The notes: generated by a model from the sequence alone, not told the origin. Positions 6,614 to 14,242 are shown, numbered from the stretch's first letter. The stretch is 16,690 nucleotides of DNA from an uncultured Collinsella sp. (GCA_900762015.1 CAAFEX010000032.1:1-16690), one strand, 5' to 3'. Numbers and translations are program-made.

Positions 6614-8377
6614 ATGGCAGATTCCACCACCGATTACAACAATCTAGATCCTTTGGGTGACGAGGCGGCGGTTGTCGATGAGGTCGATGCCGCCGTCTCG
6701 GGCGCTCGCAAGAAGCCGCGCGCTGTCGATATGGTGCCCGAGGAGCCCGACGCGATGGCGCCGGACGAGGAATACCAGCTCACGCCGGCGGGTCGTCGCG
6801 AACGCATCGGGCAGATTGTTCGCCTGGTCAAAAAGTACCGCGTGTGGGATAACCTCACTCCGGTTCGTTTGCGCCGCCTGCTCGAGGAACTCGGCCCCAT
6901 GTTCGTCAAGATGGGGCAGATTTTGGCCAACCGGTCCGAGATTCTGCCGCAGCGCTTTTGCGACGAGCTGCGTCGTCTGCGCTCCGACGTGGAGCCGGTG
7001 CCGTACGAGGTCGTACTCAGCTGTCTGGAAGAAGAATACGGCCTGCGCCTGGGGGAGATGTTCGATGCGATCGACCCCAATCCGCTTGGTAGCGCATCGC
7101 TCGCGCAGGTGCACCGCGCTCGTCTGGTGACGGGCGAGGACGTGGCCGTCAAGGTGCAGCGCCCCGGTGCGCAGCAGGTTATGGCACAGGACATCGATAT
7201 CATCCGCTCGGTGGTGCGTATCGTTTCCAAGTTCGTCAACACCGATCAATTCGTTGACCTGCACGGCGTAGTCGAGGAGTTGTGGACCTCGTTTCGCGAG
7301 GAGACCAACTTTTTGGCCGAGGCCAAAAACCTCAACGACTTCTACGAGTTCCATAAGAGCGTTCATGGCGTGACGTGCCCTAAATCCTATCTGGACCTGT
7401 GCACCGAGCACGTGGTGGTTATGGACTACGTCGACGGCATTTCGATCGCCGATCCTGAACGCTTGGTGGCCGAGGGCTATGACTTGGAAAAGATCGGTGC
7501 TGCGATTGTCGAGGACTACTCGACGCAGGTGCTCGACGACGGCTTTTTCCATGCCGACCCGCATGCGGGAAACATCATTCTCAAGGACGGCATCGTTTAC
7601 TTTATCGACTTGGGCATGGTCGGACGCATGTCGAGCCACGACCGTGGCATCGTTAAGGACATGATTTTCGCCGTGGCCGAGGGTGACGTGCCCAAGCTCA
7701 AGGATTCGCTCATGCGCTTCGCCGTGACGCGCGGCGATTCGGCCGAGCTCGACCATTCGGCCTTTTTGTCCGATCTGGACTTTATCGTCGCCGACTTTGC
7801 GGGTCTTGATCTTAAGGATCTTGATATCGGCGAGTTTTTGACCTCGCTGCTAAACCTGGCGCGCAAGAACGACGTTGAGCTGCCGAGCGTGGTGACAATG
7901 TTCGCGCGCGGCATGGTGACGCTTGAGGGCCTGCTGACCGAGTACATGCCCAACGTCAATATGATCCAGATTATCCAGACGCACATCAAAAACGAGAAGA
8001 GCACCTATGCGCGCGTGCGCGAAATGGGGCGCGATCTTGCCGCGAGCAGCTATCGCGCGGCAAAAGGCTCGCTCGAGGCGGCCGAGTATCTGGGCTTGGC
8101 TTCGCGCATGCTCACGCGCGGCCAGCTTAAGGTGAACACGCAGATCATGAGCAGCGATAAGGCGCTGCGCCAGCTGGGTGGAATTATCGACCGCATGTCG
8201 ATGGCAATTGTGGTCGCCGGTCTGTTTATCGGTTCGTCGGTGGTGTACTACGCGCGCATCGAGCCGGTTGTGTTTGGTATCCCGGTCATTGGCTTTATGG
8301 GCTACGTGAGTGCGCTGGTGCTGGCGCTGATGCTGGGCCGCGAGATCTGGCGCAACAGCCACGGCGGCAAACACTAG
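6614..8377 (+). CDS. AarF/UbiB (ABC1/ADCK) atypical kinase with C-terminal membrane anchor
   Basis: The 587-aa protein carries the whole atypical-kinase signature: the family-specific K-x-G-Q motif (K99-M-G-Q102) in the N-terminal extension, the Ala-rich nucleotide loop (S-A-S-L-A-Q-V-H, about 160-167), V-A-V-K-V-Q with Lys180, the E-E-T-N-F-x-x-E-A-x-N block near 229-239, the catalytic H-A-D-P-H-A-G-N at 313-320, and D-L-G at 332-334 in place of DFG. The C-terminus has two hydrophobic helices (about 530-578) that anchor it in the membrane. Relatives support isoprenoid quinone or other lipid metabolism, probably as ATPases rather than protein kinases. No quinone genes are visible nearby, so the substrate is open. 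The ribosome site before ATG 6614 is poor, which suggests coupled translation from the upstream small gene. An acidic N-terminal tail of about 50 residues is extra to the core. Confidence 0.9.
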   Translation: MADSTTDYNNLDPLGDEAAVVDEVDAAVSGARKKPRAVDMVPEEPDAMAPDEEYQLTPAGRRERIGQIVRLVKKYRVWDNLTPVRLRRLLEELGPMFVKMGQILANRSEILPQRFCDELRRLRSDVEPVPYEVVLSCLEEEYGLRLGEMFDAIDPNPLGSASLAQVHRARLVTGEDVAVKVQRPGAQQVMAQDIDIIRSVVRIVSKFVNTDQFVDLHGVVEELWTSFREETNFLAEAKNLNDFYEFHKSVHGVTCPKSYLDLCTEHVVVMDYVDGISIADPERLVAEGYDLEKIGAAIVEDYSTQVLDDGFFHADPHAGNIILKDGIVYFIDLGMVGRMSSHDRGIVKDMIFAVAEGDVPKLKDSLMRFAVTRGDSAELDHSAFLSDLDFIVADFAGLDLKDLDIGEFLTSLLNLARKNDVELPSVVTMFARGMVTLEGLLTEYMPNVNMIQIIQTHIKNEKSTYARVREMGRDLAASSYRAAKGSLEAAEYLGLASRMLTRGQLKVNTQIMSSDKALRQLGGIIDRMSMAIVVAGLFIGSSVVYYARIEPVVFGIPVIGFMGYVSALVLALMLGREIWRNSHGGKH

Positions 8378-8454
8378 AGGCTGCGACCGTCACCGCATTT
8401 TCCTATCGCAAACAATAGCTTTTACCTTAGGCTTCGCCTGTGTGCGGGGCCCTT

Positions 8455-8483
8455 TTGCGTGATACCATTTTGACGGTAATAAT
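8455..8483 (+). promoter_or_regulatory. Promoter of the cobalamin-riboswitch operon
   Basis: TTGCGT (3 of 6) and AATAAT (5 of 6) are exactly 17 bases apart. The predicted start near 8490 coincides with the 5' strand of the riboswitch closing stem at 8494, which supports the call. The rest of the gap from 8378 to 8454 shows only a 4-bp hairpin (AGGC-TTC-GCCT), too weak to call a terminator for the kinase gene. Confidence 0.5.
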
Positions 8484-8489
8484 CGATGG

Positions 8490-8666
8490 CCTAGATGGTG
8501 GTGCGGAGACGCACGAACGCGCGGTTTTCCTGCGCGTTTGGGAGAATCGGGGTGCAAGTCCCCGGCTGTACCAGTAACCGTAATTCCTCTTGACTCGGGA
8601 TATTTGCGTCGCAGATCGGACGGCGCGCCTGAGCCGTTAAGGTTAAGTCGGATCGCCTCCCATCTT
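8490..8666 (+). promoter_or_regulatory. Cobalamin (adenosylcobalamin-type) riboswitch
   Basis: The conserved core is readable: GGGAG followed by GGGGTGCAAGTCCCCGGCTG and then ACCAGTAACCGTAA, matching the B12-box order GGGAA...GGTGnAAnTCC...GCTGn...CC..nACTGTAA. The 3' side AAGTCGGATCGCC at about 8645-8657 matches the AAGnCnGGAnACC end of the class. GATGG at 8494-8498 can close the structure with CCATC at 8660-8664. The element lies between a promoter and a gene for transcobalamin-like domains, which is the expected context. In the usual mode it lowers expression when cobalamin is abundant. The AGTAACCGT part deviates slightly from the consensus. Confidence 0.85.
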
Positions 8667-8727
8667 GCATGCGGCTGCGGCGTATGCCGCCGGTGTGCAT
8701 AGGGCTCTGGAGGGAAGGGGGACCCCG
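8656..8727 (+). promoter_or_regulatory. Possible expression platform and ribosome site of the riboswitch
   Basis: CCTCC at 8656-8660, part of the riboswitch 3' side, is complementary to GGAGG at 8709-8713. Between them a GCGGC / GCCGC hairpin (8677-8690) and an ATGC / GCAT clamp (8669-8672 with 8697-8700) bring the two together. AAGGGGG at 8715-8721 is the likely ribosome binding site for the start at 8728. There is no hairpin plus T-run, so control of translation start is more likely than termination. The pairing is seen in the sequence; its regulatory use is inference. Confidence 0.4.
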
Positions 8728-11700
8728 ATGGGGGAACTCGAACGCAACATGCGCGATGACGTGGGGCAGCCTCAAGGCATCGCTCCAAGTACAGACAATG
8801 GGGGACAAATGGATATGTTTGAGGACGAGCGCGAGCGCGCCTCGATGCATCGCCGTGGCGCGATTGCACGCGGTGTAGCCAAGCGCGGCCTAGTGGCATT
8901 CCTGGCCTTCGCGATGGCCTTTGGCACCACGCCGGCTCAGCTGTGGGCCGAGGGCGCCGAGGGCATTGCCGATGCTGTGGCTCAGGCTACGACGCCGGGC
9001 GAGGACGCAGCGCTTGCGGGCGGTGCCGCTGAGCAGAGCGGCGCCGAGGTTTCGGATTCCGGGAGCGCGCCTGCAGCTAGTGCCGCCACAACAGAGGCAG
9101 CAACTGGCGACGAAGGCTCGGCGACGGGGGAGAGCCCTGCCACGAGCGAGCAGTCTTTGACGGCATCCACTGGCCAAGCAGGATCTGCCGCCGCGACTGC
9201 CGTCCAGACAGAGAGCCCGACAGAAACTGGCGATGTCGCCAAGAAGCAAGTCGAGGTCTCGTTCTCGATTATCGGCACCGATGCCGACGGCAAGGCTCAG
9301 ACCTGGGTGGCACCTACGCAACTCAAGCTCGACGAGGGCTCGACGGCTGCGGACGCCTTCATTAAGCTGCAGCAGAAGACGGGCTTCAAGGCGGATTACG
9401 ATCCGAACACGGCATACGGTTTCTACCTGAAAAGCATCACATCCCCGAGCGATGGCCGCACGCTTGCCTACGATCCGACGACTTACGCCTTCTGGCAGCT
9501 GTTCGTCGACGGCGCGTCTTCCTCGGTTGGCGCGAGTAGCGTTAAGCTCACCCAGGGGCAGAAGATTGAGTTTGCCTATACGGCTGGTAGTGCGTCCCCT
9601 GTCGTTAAGGACCAGGTTGCCGCAAATGTGACCGTCATTGGTCGCGATGCCCGGGGCAAGACTCAGACTTGGGTCGATAACGCGCAGTATGTGGTGACGT
9701 CCGGCTCGAGCGCGCTTGACCTTACGAAGGTCGCGCTCGAGGCGAATGGCATCGACGCCGTTGCTGCGGGCTCCTTCATTCTGAGCCTTAAGTACAACGG
9801 CGTTGAGCTGGGTACGCCGCTCGATTATTCGACCTATTGGCAGCTGTTCATCAACGGCAAGTCGAGCGGCTACACGGCAGACAATGTCACCATTCATGCT
9901 GGCGATACCGTTACGTGGTTCTACGGTGGCTGGGGCGACCAGTTGCCGTCCGATTCTGTTCATGCTTCCGTTCAGGTACTTGGTAAGGACAAGGACGGCA
10001 AGCAGCAGGTTTGGGCTTCGACGGGCCTGACGAGCCTCAAGGCAGGCTCCACTGCCAAGGATCTCCTTGAGCAGACCGGCCTTACTCTCGATGCTGGCGA
10101 ATCGTCTTGGGGCTGGTTCCTCAACGGCATTTATTCGCCGTTCGACGTCGACGGTAAGCCCTATGTCTGGGATGCTGCAACCAATAGCTATTGGCGCTTC
10201 TACGTAAATGGCGAGTTCAAACAGGTCGGTGCCGGCAACTACGAACTCACGGAGGGTGACGCCGTCACCTTTATGTATGCTGGCGACAGCGATGCCCTCC
10301 CTGGCCAGGTTCTTGGTTCTGTCGATGTTATCGGTCCCGATGTCAACGGCAACAATACTCGCTGGGGCTCGGCAAGCAACGTTTCTCTGCCCGAAGGCTC
10401 TACGGCTCAGGATTTCATTGAGACGGTTCTGAAGGCAAAGCGCGTTGATTACAAGGCCTCCCAGAGTGGTGCATACTGGTTCCTCAATTCCGTTACTTCG
10501 CCGTACGATCACAAGCCGTATGTCTGGGATGCTGCGACCAATAAATATTGGCACCTGTATATCAATGGAGAGCCCTCCTTACTCTGCGCCAATCAGATTA
10601 CGCTCAAGAGCGGCGATAAGGTTACGCTTGCATATACCACCGACGATTCGGCCATGCCCGATCCCGACAAGATTGTCGTGGACCCGAGTGCGACGACTCC
10701 TGATTGGGATGCCGAGTGGGCCGGCTACGGCAACAGTGGCAACGGTTCGACCGTAACGGATGCCAAGACGCCTGCGCAGGCTGCCGGTCTTAAGTGGGCC
10801 TTCGATTGGAAGGCCGAGTCTGGTCAGCAGTATGCCAACTGCAGCGAACCTGTCATCGCTAACGGCTTTGTGTACATCGCGACCGAGAACGAGCTCATTA
10901 AGATCGACTCGTCCACGGGCAAAAAGGTTGCCTCTGCGCCGCTTGCCTCCAAGGTGAGCTATACCTCTCGTCCGATCTATACCAATGGCCTTATCATCGT
11001 TCCGCTCAACGGCGGTGCGGTCCAGGCGATTACTGCAGACAAGCTGATCTGCAAGTGGCTGACGCCCGGTTTGACGGACTTGACGCAGAGCTCCTGCACC
11101 GTCGTTTCGGACGGCGAGTACGTCTATGTTGGTACGGTCGATATTTCGTATGACGAGAACTACAACGCGACCTACGGCAACGGCTCCCTTAAGCGTATCA
11201 AGATTGCCACGGGCGAAGTCTCTTGGCAGAACATTGACGCTTCCGAGGGCTATTACTGGACTGGTGTGGCTTTGACGGATAAGTATGCCATCGTTCCTAC
11301 GAGCGCGGGTACGCTTAAGTGCATTGATAAGACGACGGGCGATGTCGTTTCGACCATGAAGCTCGGCGCTCTCGCGAACGCCGACTGTGTCGCCGATCCG
11401 TCCAATGGTTCGACCTTCTATCAGATGACGCACGATGGAAAGCTCCATGTGATTTCGCTTTCGGCGAAGGGCGTACTGAGCGAGCAGAAGACGGTCGACC
11501 TGGGTCTTACTAATAACATGAGCGCACCGGCGGTGGCTGGCGAAAACTTGATTGTCGGCGGACAGACGGCTACTGGCTCTGCTCTGGCTCTCTATAATCT
11601 GAAGACCGGTAAGACCACGATGGTCACCGCTGCTGACGGCAAGGCGCTGCCGGCTGGCTTCAACGGTATTGCTGCTACTCCGCTGGTGAGTGTTCAGGGT

Positions 11701-12615
11701 GGAAAGACCCATGTGTACTTCACCGTTAACAGCGCGGATAGCAAGGATTACGTCAACTACTCTGCTGGTGGTGGCGTGTATCGCTATACGCTCGGCGATG
11801 CAGAGGCGACGCAGATTTATGATGCGGCTGGCCATTACCAGCACTGCGACTCTCCGGTCATTGCCGATGCTTCTGGCAATCTCTACTACATCAATGACTC
11901 GGGCACGCTGTTCAAGCTTGGGGCCGTTGAGTCTTGGACGGTTGCCTTTAATTCCAACGGCGGGTCTGCTTGCGACACTAAGTTTGTTGCTACGGCCGAT
12001 GGCAAGCTGGTCAAGCCGGCCGATCCGACGCGCGATGGCTACGCTTTCGGCGGTTGGTATACCGATGAGGCTTGCACGCAGGCGTATGACTTCAGTACGC
12101 CGGTGACGGCCGATCTGACGCTGTATGCCAAGTGGACCAAGAATGCCGTTAACCCTAGCGGCAATGGCGGTTCTGGCTCCAATGGCGGCAATGGTGGCGC
12201 TGGCAACGGTTCCGGTGCTGGCGCTGGCACGGGTTCCGGCTCCGGCACGAAGGGCCAGCAGGCTGGCGGCGCTGTCGCCCCGGGTCATAAGCCGACGACC
12301 AAGACGACGGTGTCGACCAAGACCGAGACCAAGGACAACAAGTCCGACAAGAAGGACTCCGATAAGTCCGACAAGAAGGACGAGAAGAAGTCTGACAAGA
12401 AGTCTGACAAGAAGAACAGCAAGTCCGACAAGAAGTCCGATTCCAAGTCCGATTCCAAGTCCGATACGGGTGCTGCTTCCACGACCACTGCTAAGAAGTC
12501 CTCTGGTGCTTCCGAGCAGGAGACTGGCACCAATCCGCTCGCCATCGTTGGCATCGCCGCCGGCGTCATCGGTCTCGCCATCGTCGGCGTGTTCGTGTTC
12601 ACCAAACGTCGGTAG
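8728..12615 (+). CDS. Surface protein with four DUF4430 (transcobalamin-like) domains, PQQ-like propeller, InlB repeat and membrane anchor
   Basis: From ATG 8728 the protein is 1295 aa. The order is: a long charged N-region, hydrophobic signal about 54-66 with a likely cut after A-Q-L-W-A near 74; an Ala/Ser/Thr/Glu linker to about 170; four DUF4430 domains at about 174-286, 294-403, 411-521 and 528-639, each with the W/Y...N/D-G and G-D/Q-x-V/I-x-x-x-Y-x-G pattern; a PQQ-like beta-propeller about 688-1069 with blades such as N-G-F-V-Y-I-A-T and D-G-E-Y-V-Y-V-G-T; an InlB/Flg_new repeat about 1070-1137 (F-N-S-N-G-G ... G-G-W-Y ... Y-A-K-W); a Gly/Ser linker; a K/S/D repeat region about 1200-1249; a hydrophobic helix about 1269-1291; and a K-R-R end. 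DUF4430 resembles the cobalamin-facing C-terminal domain of transcobalamin and intrinsic factor, so with the riboswitch upstream a corrinoid-capture role is likely. No LPxTG sortase motif is seen. An in-frame ATG at 8809 is an alternative start. Confidence 0.85.
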   Translation: MGELERNMRDDVGQPQGIAPSTDNGGQMDMFEDERERASMHRRGAIARGVAKRGLVAFLAFAMAFGTTPAQLWAEGAEGIADAVAQATTPGEDAALAGGAAEQSGAEVSDSGSAPAASAATTEAATGDEGSATGESPATSEQSLTASTGQAGSAAATAVQTESPTETGDVAKKQVEVSFSIIGTDADGKAQTWVAPTQLKLDEGSTAADAFIKLQQKTGFKADYDPNTAYGFYLKSITSPSDGRTLAYDPTTYAFWQLFVDGASSSVGASSVKLTQGQKIEFAYTAGSASPVVKDQVAANVTVIGRDARGKTQTWVDNAQYVVTSGSSALDLTKVALEANGIDAVAAGSFILSLKYNGVELGTPLDYSTYWQLFINGKSSGYTADNVTIHAGDTVTWFYGGWGDQLPSDSVHASVQVLGKDKDGKQQVWASTGLTSLKAGSTAKDLLEQTGLTLDAGESSWGWFLNGIYSPFDVDGKPYVWDAATNSYWRFYVNGEFKQVGAGNYELTEGDAVTFMYAGDSDALPGQVLGSVDVIGPDVNGNNTRWGSASNVSLPEGSTAQDFIETVLKAKRVDYKASQSGAYWFLNSVTSPYDHKPYVWDAATNKYWHLYINGEPSLLCANQITLKSGDKVTLAYTTDDSAMPDPDKIVVDPSATTPDWDAEWAGYGNSGNGSTVTDAKTPAQAAGLKWAFDWKAESGQQYANCSEPVIANGFVYIATENELIKIDSSTGKKVASAPLASKVSYTSRPIYTNGLIIVPLNGGAVQAITADKLICKWLTPGLTDLTQSSCTVVSDGEYVYVGTVDISYDENYNATYGNGSLKRIKIATGEVSWQNIDASEGYYWTGVALTDKYAIVPTSAGTLKCIDKTTGDVVSTMKLGALANADCVADPSNGSTFYQMTHDGKLHVISLSAKGVLSEQKTVDLGLTNNMSAPAVAGENLIVGGQTATGSALALYNLKTGKTTMVTAADGKALPAGFNGIAATPLVSVQGGKTHVYFTVNSADSKDYVNYSAGGGVYRYTLGDAEATQIYDAAGHYQHCDSPVIADASGNLYYINDSGTLFKLGAVESWTVAFNSNGGSACDTKFVATADGKLVKPADPTRDGYAFGGWYTDEACTQAYDFSTPVTADLTLYAKWTKNAVNPSGNGGSGSNGGNGGAGNGSGAGAGTGSGSGTKGQQAGGAVAPGHKPTTKTTVSTKTETKDNKSDKKDSDKSDKKDEKKSDKKSDKKNSKSDKKSDSKSDSKSDTGAASTTTAKKSSGASEQETGTNPLAIVGIAAGVIGLAIVGVFVFTKRR
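10156..10572 (+). repeat. Pair of about 60-bp direct repeats inside DUF4430 domains 3 and 4
   Basis: 10156-10215 and 10513-10572 are similar segments, both coding K-P-Y-V-W-D-A-A-T-N-x-Y-W followed by N-G-E. They are 357 bases (119 codons) apart, which is the domain period. Domains 1 and 2 have much more diverged versions, so domains 3 and 4 are the most recent duplication or have been homogenised. Confidence 0.6.
12325..12468 (+). repeat. Lys/Ser/Asp codon repeat tract (stalk or wall-spanning region)
   Basis: The tract repeats short units such as AAGTCCGACAAGAAG, coding K-S-D-K-K, many times inside the large surface protein just before its membrane helix. Such tracts are slippage-prone and probably vary in length between strains. 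The resulting rod is highly charged and may span the cell wall. Confidence 0.65.
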
Positions 12616-13527
12616 GTGAGGGCTGTGTCCAATAAATCCAAGGACGCTGACCCTAAGCAACCAGATTCCTCGTTCATTCAGTTCGACGATGCAAAGCAAC
12701 AGGGCGCTGCTTCGGCGGCGTCCGCCCCTCGTCGCAAGGCGCTCCTTGGCGTTCTGACTGCCGCGTGCACCATTCTGATCGTCGTCTCGCTGGGTTTCGT
12801 CCATCCTTCCACAAGCGGTGCCTGGTCCATCGACTGGATCATTCAGACCGTGACGGGGGAGAGCGTCGTCACCAAGGACACCAGGGCGTCTGGCTCGACT
12901 ACGACTTCGGGCGAGGCCAGTTCCGAGGATTCCAAGTCATCGAATGATGCAAAAGACGAGTCCAAGGGTTCGAACGACGGCAAGGACGATTCTGAGTCTT
13001 CGGACAAGGAATCGCATAAAAGCTCGGATAGCAAGAAGTCCGATGGTCAGGGCGGCAAGAAGTCTGGAGATAAATCCGCTGCCCAGAATACGGGAGCCGG
13101 CGTTACTCCCAATGTGTCTGGCGGTGCTTCTTCGGGCGGCGGTCAGTCGTCTGATGGGGCCTCCAGCTCTAATGGCGGAAGCGCTCCCTCGGGCGGACAG
13201 GGCGGCTCGCAGGAGTCCAACTACGTAACGGTGACGGTTTCGGTCACATCGAGCGCTGTGGGCAATCCTGTGTCTTCTGGCGGCACCTTTACCTTTAACG
13301 AAGGCGCCACCGTTTACGATGCCCTGTGCGCGCTGGGCCTTTCTGTCAACGCACACGGCTCATCGTACGGCACGTATGTCTCCGCGATTGGCGGTTTGGC
13401 CGAGAAACAGTACGGCGGCACGAGCGGCTGGATGTACTCCGTCAACGGCACAACGCCCATGACGGCCTGCAGCAACTACGTTCTCTCAAACGGCGACAAC
13501 GTAGTCTGGTATTACGTAACAGGCTAG
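12616..13527 (+). CDS. Membrane-anchored single-DUF4430 (transcobalamin-like) protein
   Basis: The 303-aa protein has a basic cytoplasmic N-terminus (about 1-40), one hydrophobic helix about 41-61 acting as an uncleaved anchor, a Ser/Lys/Asp/Gly-rich linker of about 140 residues, and one DUF4430 domain at about 202-303 (V-T-V-T-V-S-V, G-A-T-V-Y-D-A-L-C-A-L-G-L, S-G-W-M-Y-S-V-N-G, and the end G-D-N-V-V-W-Y-Y-V). Two cysteines, C238 and C285, flank the domain core and could form a disulfide. A GTG start at 12616 directly follows the previous stop, so the gene is co-transcribed and translationally coupled with the large DUF4430 protein; a GTG at 12625 is an alternative start. It would sit on the outer face of the membrane, below the larger protein, and may pass a corrinoid inward. 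That relay role is inference. Confidence 0.8.
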   Translation: MRAVSNKSKDADPKQPDSSFIQFDDAKQQGAASAASAPRRKALLGVLTAACTILIVVSLGFVHPSTSGAWSIDWIIQTVTGESVVTKDTRASGSTTTSGEASSEDSKSSNDAKDESKGSNDGKDDSESSDKESHKSSDSKKSDGQGGKKSGDKSAAQNTGAGVTPNVSGGASSGGGQSSDGASSSNGGSAPSGGQGGSQESNYVTVTVSVTSSAVGNPVSSGGTFTFNEGATVYDALCALGLSVNAHGSSYGTYVSAIGGLAEKQYGGTSGWMYSVNGTTPMTACSNYVLSNGDNVVWYYVTG

Positions 13528-13550
13528 AGGCCTCGACATAGCGCGCCAGA

Positions 13551-13588
13551 CGGGCGGTTCGGACAAACATCCGGGCCGCCCGTTTTTC
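13551..13588 (+). terminator. Intrinsic terminator of the DUF4430 operon
   Basis: Stem 13551-13563 pairs with 13570-13582 (13 bp with two G-T pairs; CGGGCGG / CCGCCCG core) around CAAACA, followed by TTTTTCG. It lies 24 bases after the stop of the second DUF4430 gene. Confidence 0.9.
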
Positions 13589-13621
13589 GTGCGAATGGGA
13601 CTGGGCCGCCGGGTCTCTCGG

Positions 13622-13660
13622 CAAACAAAAAACCGGTTGGAATGGGAATTCCAACCGGTT
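13622..13660 (-). terminator. Intrinsic terminator of the GtrA-like gene 2
   Basis: A perfect 13-bp stem (13631-13643 with 13648-13660, AACCGGTTGGAAT / ATTCCAACCGGTT) with a GGGA loop. On the minus strand it is followed by a T-rich run, TTTTTTGTTTGC. It ends the minus-strand cluster and faces the plus-strand operon terminator about 35 bases away. Confidence 0.9.
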
Positions 13661-13686
13661 ATACATTCAAGCAAATAGTGAATCGA

Positions 13687-14094
13687 CTACGACCGTGCGC
13701 CCTCGAGGAAGAAGCGGCGGCTAAAGTAGTTGTACCAGGTGACGAGGAACGTTGCGATGGCCTTCATGGCCTGGTAGCCGATGCTCAAAAACGTGACACC
13801 CACAAACATGTACAGGTCATTGAGGCCCAGACCGATTACCGACAGGATGGTGAAGATCGTGAACTCGCGCTTGCGGCTCATGCCCTCGCGATGGTCGAAC
13901 ACGTACTTCATGCTGAGCCAGTAGTTGACCACGACGGACGTGGTAAACGAGACCGTGGTGCTTATCAAAAAGTCGAGGTGGAACAGCTCGACGAGCGCAA
14001 TGAGCATACCCCAGTCGATGCCAAAGGAGATAAGACCCACGACGGCGAACTTGAGGAACTGCTTGGTATGAGGTTGTGCCAGCGTCTTGCGCAC
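13687..14094 (-). CDS. GtrA-like four-helix membrane protein (paralogue 2)
   Basis: The 135-aa protein fits the GtrA family: F-L-K-F-A-V-V-G-L-I-S-F-G-I-D-W at about residues 13-28, a V-N-Y-W-L-S-M-K-Y-V-F segment near 56-66, a basic loop (S-R-K-R-E-F), and a final Y-N-Y-F-S-R-R-F-F-L motif. Four hydrophobic helices are visible. Family members are thought to move polyprenyl-linked sugars across the cytoplasmic membrane for cell-surface glycans. The start is a GTG at 14094, with only a weak GGA upstream and a stop shortly before, so the start is less certain. It is a tandem paralogue of the next gene; no glycosyltransferase is beside it. Confidence 0.8.
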   Translation of the reverse strand: MRKTLAQPHTKQFLKFAVVGLISFGIDWGMLIALVELFHLDFLISTTVSFTTSVVVNYWLSMKYVFDHREGMSRKREFTIFTILSVIGLGLNDLYMFVGVTFLSIGYQAMKAIATFLVTWYNYFSRRFFLEGARS

Positions 14095-14242
14095 GTAATC
14101 ACATCCAATGCGTTGATAAATCGAGCAGAGGATACTTTAGAGCTTTTGCAAGGGAAACGTAAGGTCTTTGGAAAGAACTATACGAACTTGCCAAATTTTC
14201 AAGAGCTAATCCGCAAACGTTGAAAATTTGCCCGTAAACGAA

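Noticed and set aside
8428..8456. Possible terminator after the AarF-type gene (AGGC-TTC-GCCT then CCCTTTT)
   Set aside because: The stem is four base pairs and is separated from the T-run; not convincing.
8665..8727. Upstream ATG at 8665 as start of the DUF4430 surface protein
   Set aside because: It lies at the 3' end of the riboswitch with no ribosome site; ATG 8728 has AAGGGGG six bases upstream.
8890..10554. Minus-strand open frame of 554 codons
   Set aside because: Shadow of the DUF4430 array on the other strand; no ribosome site or recognisable motif.
12325..12468. CRISPR-like or tandem-repeat array appearance
   Set aside because: The short periodic units are in-frame Lys/Ser/Asp codons inside a surface protein, with no spacer-repeat structure.
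10579..12804. Minus-strand open frame of 741 codons opposite the DUF4430 surface protein
   Set aside because: It is a shadow of the GC-rich plus-strand gene; the translation is R/L/G-rich low complexity with no domain, and the plus-strand frame has clear domains.
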